This document shows positions 10,220 through 18,798 of a stretch of 24,255 bases of DNA, one piece after another. The stretch comes from Isoetes engelmannii. Lineage: Eukaryota > Streptophyta > Lycopodiopsida > Isoetales > Isoetaceae. Position 1 is the stretch's first letter. Each line of letters begins with the position of its first letter. Below the pieces are notes generated by a model. The model ran no database searches and was not told the origin of the DNA. It worked only from the letters and a program-made list of their open reading frames with translations. The position numbers and the translations under genes are program-made. The DNA lies in NCBI GenBank assembly GCA_011763485.2, contig JAANSK020221086.1, positions 1-24,255 of the forward strand, read 5' to 3'.

Positions 10220-10582
10220 TGTTACGATCTGGACTAAAGCTATGTTGGACGTATTAGGCCCCTTTGGCAGGCCGCCTTGGGCGCAATCCATAAAGGGCTA
10301 GAAAGGGGGGAAGTAGCCAGCCTTATATGCCGAGTCACCTTTTGGAAAGGTCTTGAGAGGAAAGGTAAAGGAGAACTAGCGGTATAAATATGGAGAGAGG
10401 CGTTCAAGGAAGGGATGCCTGTGGTGTGTGATCTTTGTACCTCGCTCTCAAGTTAGTTCTCATCTCAGTGGAGAGCTTAGATTGCTCTGGGTTCATAGGT
10501 TGGGTGGCGAGTTTTACCTAATTCCTTGCAGTCTCCAAAGTCATGTGTGGACTTAGCCAGAATTTACTTGCTATTCATAACA
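10220..10582 (+). repeat. Left LTR
   Basis: A 363-bp repeat with TG...CA ends. A TATA box (tataaata at 10383-10390) marks the expected U3/R promoter. Directly after it, 'tggtgctttgattgag' (10584-10599) is in primer-binding-site position; it starts TGG, as a complement of a tRNA CCA end should. Confidence 0.95.
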
Positions 10583-10626
10583 GTGGTGCTTTGATTGAGA
10601 GGTCATTGTTTGTTTATGTTGGCAAG

Positions 10627-11783
10627 ATGATGAAGCGAGCTGGGGAGGTTGAACCTGATACGAGCAGTGATGGCGATCTTGAGCTCTTGATAGACCAAGG
10701 TGGTACTTCACATACTAAGGCCAAGCGACGGGAAGCTAAGGTTGCAATGAAAAATTCAACTAGAGAGTTTGAGGGATTAGAAAAAGGAGGCAGTGCTGAG
10801 CATGTTAAGGAAGATGATCGTATGGAGCAAAATAATGGAGATGATCGTGGGAACTCTGTGATGCAGATGCTACAACAATTGACGGCTAAAGTACGCGCAA
10901 TGGAGCAAAGGGTGTTTGAAGGAGCTAGGAGTAAAAGGAGAGGTGTGGTAGTGATTCCTCATGTAGTGAAGAGTATAGAAGAACTCCAACACGACGACAA
11001 ACTCCTAGAGGTGACTTGCCTGATGGGGATGACGGTTTTAGTAATTCTGAGGGTGATCAACAAGAAAAAGAGGAGTAAATTGCAAAAGCCTAAGGATCCA
11101 AAGGAAGTCCTTGATTTCTTCAAAGGAGAGCGTGATGGAACTACCCTGCTGCAGCGGTCGACGAAGATGAACGATTTCTTCGAAGAACAAAAGCATACAG
11201 AGAAAAAAAGTTGTATTGGGCAAAGTTCCAATTAAAGGGGAAACCAATGTTATGGTGGTCTCGGGTGATGAAGGAGGAGTCAAATGGGTATCTAGTGAAG
11301 ACATGGGAGCGTATGAGAAAGATCTTGAAAAAAGAGTTTATGCCTGATGATTATGAAGATACTTTGAAAGACCAGTGGCAGACATTGCGGCAGGGTCCGG
11401 AAGAGACGGTGAAAGATTTTACTAGTCGCTTTAATCAGTTTTTAAGCCTTCTGCCAAGAATCTCTTCGCATGACAAACGTACTCGCTTCATCACGGCTTT
11501 GCGAAGGGAGTTCTCATTCCAAATTAAATTGTTGCAGCCTAAGACCTTACAACATGCTAGAACTGCGGCACTATCTATTGAGAATAATGCCAGAGAAAAG
11601 GATGGATACCGTCGAAATAGATTCGAGGATGACTCTCAAATTGTTGCTGCTACAACCAAGGTCTCCGAGGAGCCCGCATCTAAAGGTGGATCAGCTCGTG
11701 GAAAATGCGGTAAGAGGGGTTTCTTCAAGTGTTATAACTGCGGACGCCCTAGACATCTTGCTAGAGATTGTCCGCCCACATGA
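10627..11783 (+). mobile_element. Gag-like coding region of the LTR fossil
   Basis: The first part is charged and has no recognisable domain. The second part resembles Retrotrans_gag (for example ALRREFSFQIKLL near 11500) and ends with a CCHC zinc knuckle (C-Y-N-C-G-R-P-R-H-L-A-R-D-C at about 11733-11775). No pol follows. The region is not intact as it stands. In the family, gag binds the element's RNA and forms the particle. Confidence 0.85.
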
Positions 11784-12017
11784 AGATGAACGACCAAACA
11801 CGAGTGATGAGGCAGAACCATCTGGTGGTGTTGTTTCGCCTGTTAACAGCTGAGGCCAATTGTCTTTTCTCTTGGTGGGCTGTTACGATTATGATTGGAA
11901 ATACAACCACCAAGGGTATAAAGATCTGTGTAGATAGATCAAGGGAGCTGTACGGTGGAGCGGCATGATGGTTGATGTGTTGGGCCGTGGCTTTGTGCAA
12001 TGATCATGAGACCCTGT

Positions 12018-12180
12018 GTGTGCTTGTGTAGCAAGATGTTTGTGTAGCAGTTGAGATGCTTGTGTAGCAAGATGCTTGTGTAGCAGTTGAGATGCTTGTG
12101 TCGCAAGATGATTGTGTAGTAGTGTTTGTGTGGCAATGGAGGTGCTTGTGTAGCAGAGGCTTGTGTAGCAGTCAAGGGAC
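12018..12180 (+). repeat. Minisatellite inside the LTR element
   Basis: Repeats of 'gcttgtgtagca' with 'gttgagat' or 'agat' between them occur about eight to ten times and decay to the right. It lies between gag and the right LTR. A stretch resembling the sequence just before the right LTR plus its first bases ('ttggtgggctgttacgat') occurs earlier at about 11872-11890, so the 3' internal part has been duplicated or rearranged. Confidence 0.8.
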
Positions 12181-12228
12181 CTGTGTGGTCGTTACAACTG
12201 AGGTCAGTTGTCTTTTGCCTCGGTGGGC

Positions 12229-12591
12229 TGTTACAATCTGGACTAAAGCTATATTGGATGTATTAGGCCCCTTTAGGAGGTCGCCTTGGGCGCAATCCAT
12301 AAAAGGCTAGAAAGGGGAAAAGTAGCCATAAAGGCAGAGCCTTATACGCCAAGTCACCTTTTGAAAAGGTCTTGGGAGGAAAGATAAAGGAGAACTAGCG
12401 GTATAAATATGGAGAGAGGCGTTCAAGGAAGGGACGGCTGTGGTGTGTGATCCTTGTACCTCGCTCTCAAGTTAGTTCTCAGTTCGGTGATTGCTCTGGG
12501 TTCATAGGTTGGGTGGTGAGTTTTACCTAATTCCTTGCAGTCTCCAAAGTCCTGTGTGGACTTAGCCAGAACTTACTTGCTATTCGTAACA
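12229..12591 (+). repeat. Right LTR
   Basis: 363 bp, matching 10220-10582, with the same ends and TATA box (12402-12409). It ends at the target duplication ctaag (12592-12596). Confidence 0.95.
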
Positions 12592-12786
12592 CTAAGCGGC
12601 GGCTCCTTTTCTAGTAGACATATATTTTTCCATAAAAAAAAGAAGCCCGCCTTCAAATGCTACAAAGAAGATTATTTTTCACTTGCTATTCGTAACACTA
12701 AGCGGCGGCTCCTTTTCTAGTAGACAGATATTTTTCCATAAAAAAAAGGAAGCCCGCCTTCAAATGCTACAAAGAAGATTATTTTT
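12575..12786. repeat. 106-bp tandem duplication across the LTR/host junction
   Basis: The unit 12575-12680 is repeated almost exactly at 12681-12786. Each unit begins with the last 17 bp of the right LTR (acttgctattcgtaaca), then the ctaag target copy, then host DNA. The duplication therefore happened after the element inserted, and the copies differ at only about two positions, so it is younger than the insertion. It is not a second LTR element. Confidence 0.93.
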
Positions 12787-12929
12787 CACTCTCACCTTAA
12801 TAAGTACTGCCATACATAAATTTTCCTTATTTAGTATCTAGGACTATGTATAACAGATAGCAACGACCAAAGGGCATCAACGACCAAAGGGCATCAGGAG
12901 AACTTTTTGGCTAGCTCCAATAGGCGATA
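12787..12929. other. Short spacer between repeats and GPN2 pseudogene
   Basis: This would be the 3' flank or 3' UTR of the GPN2-like gene. The only structure is a 17-bp direct repeat (caacgaccaaagggcat) at about 12862-12896. Confidence 0.5.
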
Positions 12930-13008
12930 TTAACCATCTTCAGAAACACCCAAATCATCCTCAGAGTCCATGTACTTCTCCTGCACTGCTGCATTTGCAT
13001 CTTTCTTT

Positions 13009-13129
13009 CTTAAGCATGCAAATACATTTTTATTGATAACTTGACAATGAACCACGTCAAACTGCCATATCTCTGCCAGAATTACATAGCTTCAAGCATT
13101 CTACAAAAACAGAGATATAAGAAGGATAT
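13009..13129 (-). other. Second U12-type AT-AG intron (last intron)
   Basis: Exon 8 ends ...DWGCY + AG, and the next bases are ATATCCTTC (13129-13121), a perfect U12 donor. Using the acceptor 'gcttaag' ending at 13009 joins in frame to exon 9 (RKKDANAAVQEKYM). No good U12 branch site is visible near that acceptor, so the 3' border is less certain than the donor. Confidence 0.5.
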
Positions 13130-13293
13130 CTATAGCAGCCCCAATCAAGTGGTGCTGATGCAATTTTGCTGGACTCGAGAATGTTCCCTTCAATTCCAGA
13201 AAATACGTAGCCATTGCTCTTGTCGATTGTTTTCACCAGATCCATACGCTCTCTTTGTCCTGTAGAGTTTTTGCGAACCTTCGAAATCAAGCT

Positions 13294-13345
13294 TATGGCT
13301 ACATAGCCCTTTCTATCTTTATGGCTACATAGCTCTTTCTATCTT
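13294..13345. repeat. 26-bp direct repeat
   Basis: Two near-identical units (tatggctacatagc.ctttc, period 26) start at 13294 and 13320, at the 5' edge of GPN2 exon 8 on the minus strand. They probably disturb the original acceptor. Confidence 0.85.
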
Positions 13346-13384
13346 TATTTGGTGGGAAATACTGCCTATTAAACACAAACAGAA

Positions 13385-13560
13385 AAATACTCAAATGCCC
13401 CTATAAGTTTTGGTAATTACCATATTGCCCCTTATGTTTCAAAATTACCATATTGCACCACCTTATATACTGTATTGCATTAAGAGGCAGTACGGTAATT
13501 TTGGAACATGTAAGGGCAATATGATAATTATTAAAACTTGTTGAATATTTTGGTAGTTCC
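13385..13560. mobile_element. Foldback/MITE-like element in the GPN2 intron
   Basis: About 50 bp at 13400-13455 ('aagttttggtaattaccat', 'attgccccttatg', 'caaaattaccatatt') return as an inverted copy at about 13490-13540, around a 35-bp centre. The match extends weakly outward to about 13385 and 13560. This looks like a small non-autonomous DNA element or foldback repeat. No clear target duplication. It sits exactly where coding sequence between exons 7 and 8 seems to be missing. Confidence 0.65.
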
Positions 13561-15446
13561 CTAAACAAAATACCTGAATATTTAATGTTATGAAAATTAA
13601 CTAATAAATAATCTTACTTCGCATAACCTCTTTATAAGTTTTCTACAGCCAAGAAAGAGAACGTAAGACTAGGAAAGGGAAAACATTAACTTGGAAATTT
13701 GTGTACTGGCCTGTACTTCGCAGAATGCGTGTCTTGATTCAAATGATATTGTAAATATGATAGATCCTGTACATCAGTGTAGAATTCCAAGTTGTATGCT
13801 GCAAACACAACCCCATTACAATAGAAGCCAAAGTTTATTTAAAGCCTATCAATTTCATAAAAAGCAAATAGTAGTTGCAGGAATTTAGAAATTAGGTCAT
13901 CTTATGGTCAACTCGAAAGGAAACAAAAATCATAAAACAACAAAGGTCATTGTCCTCGCTTTTAATCAACAATGATAGTGAAAGAACACCACAGAGAAGT
14001 GATAGATCAATAGCTTAATGATGAAGAAACAGAAGAATCACCTACCATGCCATAACTTTCAACCAGGTCAATTTTGGATAAAACATTCACATGTGGAAGT
14101 TCAAGATGCTGCATCGCAGAGAGAGAGAGAGAGAAGCAATGCTGAGATATATTTCCCAGGACCACTGCAAAGATGTGCATCTAGCAGACGTATGTCAACT
14201 GCAGAGAAAAATTAACATGTTTGAGCTATAAACAACGACACTAGGACTAGAAAAGGTCACAATTTTCAAAGTGGAACACTAAAAAAGGAAATAAAAGGTT
14301 CAATCAAGGTCCAGTACAAATCTAGAAACCACACAAGGAAATACTGGGAAGTTTGCAAAAGGATCACAGGTAAAATGTTGGGGTGAAATCAGTAGCCAGG
14401 GACACGAAGAGAGGCATTCGACTCCCAAATACTTCCACGTGATAAGTTTTGTCTTTTACTGATTTTCAAACATGAGTACGAAATTTTTAGCATATGCCCA
14501 AAAGATCATGGGAGAATAGGTGGCACTATACTGTAACATTTGCTCTATGCCTCCACTGACCTAAGGCAGAAACACAAATGGTTATCATGGCTGTTCCACA
14601 TTTTCTAATGTCTTGATTGGTGTGAAAGCTAACCACACTAAGAAGTTTAACTTGGTGGTCACTTATGTATCTTGGTGTACCTGCCCTTAACTTCAATTAG
14701 CCTTGAAAAGTGGAGAAAAGGAGGAACATACCCGATAGTCCCATTTGTTAACCATTTCATGAATAACATTCTTTACGTTGGTATGCAATGTTCAAAAGAA
14801 TGTAATGATCTGCAAAATTCGGTGAATGTTAGATTGCCACATCAAATGCATGTCAGGAGCTGCAAATCAAAAGTGAAATAGAACTGTTAAACAATGGGAA
14901 TCATATAAGGCATGATAGCTTGAACCATCATGATTACAGATATGGTCCAAGAAATATCCCATTAAGGAGGACAAGGACACTGGTTTGTCAAAATAAAATG
15001 AGGATACATAAAGACTCCAGAAAACCCCAACTCAATGTAATGACCGGCATCTGATCCCATGTTCATACAGGACCACCACACCCCATGAACAGAATGGAAG
15101 CTGTCAACGATGCAGTGCTACTATTATCTATAATAATGGCATGAAGTACTGGCTACAGTTCCATCCAATTCCATAAGACTATGCACAGACAGCAAGACCT
15201 GCTTTACATGGTTGTTATTAATCATCTAAGGTGGCAATCCGATCTCTTACCTTTTGCAATAGAACTCAGTTTAGTTTGTAGCCAGTCAATGTTCTTTTCC
15301 AAATAGTCCATGCAGTAAACCAAGCCTACAATCAGAGCGAAAATATAAAGTTATGCCAGTTCTAAATACCTCCATTTGGGCCAAGCCCATGTTGTGCCAT
15401 CACATCCTCCAGTTTTAAGTCTTCTATGCTAACACAGCAGTCATAT

Positions 15447-15525
15447 CTTCAAAATGTAAAGGAATCAACAGTTCCAAAGATTTGTTTTATTCCCTAACAT
15501 CATGGAGAAAAACAACACAAGATAT
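15447..15525 (-). other. U12-type AT-AG intron in the GPN2-like gene
   Basis: With standard GT-AG borders exons 2 and 3 do not join in frame. With an intron from 15525 (ATATCTTGTG) to 15447 (...TTCCTTTAC attttgaag) they join exactly, giving AND-RLLYDCCVSIEDL against the family's NDALPYEC.VNIEEL. The donor is close to the U12 consensus ATATCCTT. TTCCTTTAC matches the U12 branch site TTCCTTAAC at eight of nine positions and lies about 11 nt before the acceptor, as expected. Confidence 0.65.
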
Positions 15526-15725
15526 AGCAGCCTATCATTGGCCGGGTCTAGATTGACAACTGCAGTCTTTCTGTGATTACAAAATACGATGGTTATTGAA
15601 ATGTAAACATACTTAGCACTTCAAAGATTCCACCTTCCAATCAACTGCAGGAACTGTTGGAGGCCGTTACAATAGATGGTTTTGCCAGAGCCAGGAGGAC
15701 CAATTACCACTTGCCCAAATGGCAT

Positions 15726-16616
15726 CCCAACAAAAAAGAAGTCGTAACATCAAAAGTCAATAGCAGCGTACAGAGCAGAGGTTTTATACAATGCAAGAAA
15801 AGGAAATTAGATAAAAGAATGTTGCAACACGAGATTGAAATAATTGCAACATGGATAAATGTACATATTTCGAAATTGTTAGTTGAGATACAGAACTTTT
15901 AGTACTTGTTTGAAAATGAGAGGTTCAGTTGATAACAAAAACTTTGAAGTCCATTTTGCCACCCTAACTTTCATTTAGAACTGACATTGTAGTATGTACA
16001 CAATGAGATTTAATCTAATCCTGGGATCCCAATCATGCACCCACATTCTTCTTTGTGCGTTTTCTCGAATAATGTAAGTAGAAGTATGATATTCAGACAG
16101 CAAAGAATCAATGGACATAACCAGGCAATCTTTGCATATGGTTGGTTAGCATGAGAAACAAAAAGATGTAAGTTATTCCATTCTTGTCCTCTTGCCTCAT
16201 GTGACCCATCCCTGAAATCAGATTAATAATGCCTCCTTTTTTCACTTGCATTCTAACTTTCCGATTCCAATAGGGGATATGGTAAGCAATAAAGACATGC
16301 AATGAATTTATCTTAAGAAGGTGAGGAAAAAATTCTCATTCATTTTCCGACTTACTGATTTTGCTTTCTAAACAGACAATACCATTTAGGCAATGAACGA
16401 AGGAAAGACAAAACTACCTTGAAAATGCTAGATGCACTGCGGCTGGGATGCTAGTTGTGGCAAACTCTTTGCAACAAAAAATTCGAGGGCGAATGGAGCC
16501 GGCGGATATGCTGAAGTGGGCATGTCCTATTTGCAACGTGGCCAATGTTGGGGCAAATTTATAATAGGGTTTATAATAAACCCACATAAACCTTGGGCAT
16601 CAGTTGGAGAAGTGCG
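15726..16616. promoter_or_regulatory. Shared intergenic region of a head-to-head gene pair
   Basis: 891 bp lie between the ATG of the GPN2-like gene (minus) and the ATG of RPC7 (plus). Both genes read away from this stretch, so it must hold both promoters or one bidirectional promoter. I see no other gene and no clear TATA box at either end. A telo-box lies close to the RPC7 start. Confidence 0.7.
16565..16583 (+). promoter_or_regulatory. Telo-box within a perfect small inverted repeat
   Basis: TAGGGTTT (complement AAACCCTA, the plant telo-box) occurs at 16565-16572, about 45-50 bp before the RPC7 ATG. It is part of GGGTTTATAATAAACCC, a 7-bp inverted repeat around TAA. Telo-boxes are known in promoters of plant ribosomal-protein and other growth-linked genes. 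Function here is inference. Confidence 0.45.
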
Positions 16617-17815
16617 ATGGCTTTCCGGGGTGGTCGAGGAAGGGGGCGCGGCCGGGGCGGTGGTAGAGCAGGGCCCCCTCCTATTCGTGACGATGAAGGC
16701 AATTTTGTGGTCATAAAACGGCTTGAAGGTCCTCCGCCACTGTTTCCAGTTAGTTCAAATTTTTTCATCTTTGTTTTAATTTTAGACTGGGTTGAATATT
16801 TATCTTGCATATGGTTCCAGCCTCTGGAAATGTTACCTGAGAAACCCAAAGCCACTCCAGAAGAAACGGAGCTTGTTTCTCGCCGTAGAGCTTTAAATAT
16901 CTTTTGGGAGGGGTCGTCGTATCATATTGAGAAGCCTAAAGCGAAATTGAGTGAGTTCTAACTTTAATACCTCCTTTGATGAATTTTTACATTATATTGA
17001 GAATCTAAGAGTTTTCCTTATGCAGCTGGAATTGCAGCTGAAATAGACCGTTATGCAGATAAAAAGTTAAGTTCAAGGACTAGGCGACTGCCTCTTTCTT
17101 CTGTGCTCAAACTGACTTCATCCTTCTTTCCTACTGAGCTTTTGGGTCGAGGTAACTTGATTAGTAGATTCACATTAAATGGGAATAGTCTTATACTGGA
17201 TGTATGATACTAGAAAAGAAGAGAATTCGACCATCACCCACTAGTGGAATATCTCAATGGACTACTCAAGCTGGAGCAGGGAAAAGTGGTGAGGTAGTTT
17301 ATTAATGCATTTCACTGTTTTTTAGCTATTAATAATTTGGTTCTGTTAGATCTGAGGAGGTGGGATAAACTTGCATCCTTGGAACAAAAACTGGAAACAG
17401 AGGTGAGAATTGAGTACAATTTTTTTATCTTTAAATTCATTACAGTTAGTTGTTTGCATTTTACTTAGTCCTTGATGTTAATCAATTAGAAAGGTGGCAA
17501 AAATGAGGAAGAGAAAAAGGAAGGTGAAGGTGAAGGTGAAGAGGACGGGGAAGTGGAAGAGGAAGAGGACGAAGAGCTCGATGATGACTATGCCCAGGTC
17601 TATGTTTGTATTATTTATAATCATGACCATATCTGAATCCTGGTTCTCAATGGATTATTTGATGCAATAGAATTTTGGTTTTGATGATGATGAAGATTAT
17701 GACTTTGATGATGATGGAGGTGGAGGTGATGATGGTAAGCATTTCACAAGGAAAAGTTCTGTTGATTGGAGATTTGTGCTTACCTTTTACTGTAAATGCA
17801 GAGGCGACGTTTTAA
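16617..17815 (+). CDS. RPC7: RNA polymerase III subunit RPC7 (Rpc31 family), 8 exons
   Basis: Exons: 16617-16748, 16821-16950, 17026-17151, 17214-17288, 17350-17402, 17490-17597, 17671-17734, 17802-17815. All introns are GT-AG, all joins keep frame, and the 702-nt CDS gives 233 aa, a normal length. The N-terminus is Gly/Arg-rich (MAFRGGRGRGRGRGGGRAGP). The middle holds the conserved core (LVSRRRALNIFWEGSSYHIE, then SVLKLTSSFFPTELLGR and DLRRWDKLASLEQKLETE). The C-terminus is the acidic tail typical of the family (EEEEDEELDDDYAQNFGFDD, ending GDDEATF). The protein belongs to the Pol III C82-C34-C31 (RPC3-RPC6-RPC7) subcomplex, which is needed for promoter-directed initiation at tRNA and 5S genes in the nucleus. 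The start is the first ATG in frame with the RGG segment. It is divergent from the GPN2-like gene. No lesion is visible, so it is probably functional. Confidence 0.9.
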
Positions 17816-18347
17816 CATTTCTCTAAAATGCCAAAGAGCTGCCGGGTATGTTTCTGGAACCCCAAGACACCATTCTAATGATGTAGCTATGCTATAGATT
17901 GGAGTTGAAAAGAGCTTGCATGCATCCTCATTATTTGGTGCTTAATGGACATCAGCCAACATGAAGACGCATGTGTTTTGTCATTAACAAGCCATGAAGA
18001 GCAATGGTCCGTTATGTGGTAAATACTCTAATTACTGCTGCTTTCAATGAAGGAAGTAGCTTGTCTTGATTCTTGTAGTGTAGAAAGACCAGGAAACGGA
18101 TGCCCCTTCTCTCAATTTACCTCATGATGCTAGATCATCATCAAGGTTTCCAAGGCCAAAAGTTATTTAAAGTGTATTGCTCCTTGTAGCATTACCTAGC
18201 GGTCTCTTAAATGAGTTCTTTTTGTACGAGTGTTGTTTAGGATGATGTTGGTTATAGGATAGTGGACTCTGTACATTGATGGAGGACGTTGTATATTCTT
18301 AAGGCATTTTGCAACATGTGTTCAATGGAGTTTCAATATGAAATAAA
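17816..18347 (+). other. RPC7 3' flank with polyadenylation signal
   Basis: No coding frame of note. AATAAA occurs at 18342-18347 about 530 bp after the stop and is the clearest polyadenylation signal. The real 3' end could lie earlier. Confidence 0.4.
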
Positions 18348-18406
18348 AAAATAGAACTAATATTACAATTAGGCATGCCAGTTTTGCCACTATGTAATCA
18401 ATTATC

Positions 18407-18581
18407 AGGTGGAACAAATTGCAATTTTTTGGGCAATGATCAAAGCAGAGCTCTCTCTTTCATGGCCGTTCAATTTGACTGGACATATACAAGGAGGAGA
18501 AACCCTTGTTGCAGATGCATATTCATCCATCACTAGTCTATGCAAACGGAATGTTATGATGTACGTGATAGCCAGGTGACA
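18407..18581 (+). other. Short protein-like open stretch, unrecognised
   Basis: An open frame of 58 codons reads VEQIAIFWAMIKAELSLSWP, then NLTGHIQGGETLVADAYSSI and CKRNVMMYVIAR before a stop. It has no ATG at its start but follows an 'ag' that could be a splice acceptor. The composition looks like protein. I know no match, and it may be a fragment of a mobile element or an old exon. Confidence 0.25.
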
Positions 18582-18705
18582 GCTAGACTCCATTTACTGT
18601 TAATGTTCTCGCTTTACGCAAGTATAGCGCACTTCAAGGCCCATTGCTAATGCATCAACGGGTTGCCCATTGAAAGATCCATTGATGCGTTTTCAACAAC
18701 GTAAT

Positions 18706-18775
18706 AATATAATGTACCACCTTATTTCGTGTCTCGTACTAATATAATATACCACCTTATTTCGTACGCCCTTTC
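18706..18775. repeat. 35-bp direct repeat, two copies
   Basis: The unit 'aatataatgtaccacctta' plus 'tttcgt' and ten more bases repeats with period 35 (18706 and 18741). Confidence 0.85.
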
Positions 18776-18798
18776 TTGGATTTGAAGGGCGTAGGGTC

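Larger units (their letters stand above)
10220..12591 (+). mobile_element. Gag-only LTR retrotransposon fossil (TR-GAG-like)
   Basis: A 2,372-bp element with two LTRs of 363 bp each, both starting TGTTAC and ending GTAACA, flanked by a perfect 5-bp target duplication (ctaag, 10215-10219 and 12592-12596). Inside are a primer-binding-site-like stretch, a gag-like region with a CCHC zinc knuckle, and a minisatellite. No protease, reverse transcriptase, RNase H or integrase is present, so it could move only with help from another element. It fits the plant class called TR-GAG. It is broken, with about one or two breaks in gag. LTR-to-LTR divergence by eye is about 7% plus two small indels, so it is of moderate age, a few million years or more depending on the host's mutation rate. 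The Retrotrans_gag-type region suggests Ty3/gypsy ancestry. Confidence 0.93.
12930..15725 (-). pseudogene. GPN2: GPN-loop GTPase 2 (QQT1-like) pseudogene, introns kept
   Basis: Nine exons match plant GPN2/QQT1 in order: 15725-15634, 15570-15526, 15446-15370, 15325-15251, 14809-14732, 14198-14042, 13798-13691, about 13292-13130, 13008-12930. Landmarks are the P-loop GPPGSGKT (start [16 protein letters not shown]), VNLDPAND, the GPN motif in LGPNGG, GLVYCMDYLEKNIDWLQ, ELPHVNVLSKIDLVESYG (SKID is G4), NLEFYTDVQDLSYL, IDKSNGYVFSGIE and AAVQEKYMDSEDD before the stop. It is broken. Exon 5 lacks about 26 nt where FDFPGQVELF (G3) should be; about 4 nt are missing early in exon 6; a (CT)8 run in exon 6 shifts the frame; some ten codons between exons 7 and 8 are missing; and one base is lost before DLVKTIDK. 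GPN2 GTPases act in cytosolic assembly and nuclear import of RNA polymerases II and III. As the gene is essential in Arabidopsis (QQT1), an intact copy probably exists elsewhere. Confidence 0.92.

Noticed and set aside
11939-12175. 78-codon minus-strand frame rich in HKHLNCYT repeats
   Set aside because: It is a translation of the minisatellite inside the LTR element, not a gene.
14672-14881. Plus-strand 69-codon open frame
   Set aside because: It lies antisense to exon 5 and flanking introns of the GPN2-like gene; its codons follow the other strand's exon.
16432-16855. Open frames on both strands around the RPC7 start (94 codons each)
   Set aside because: They are by-products of the GC-rich RGG-coding exon 1. 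Only the frame starting at 16617 gives the conserved protein.
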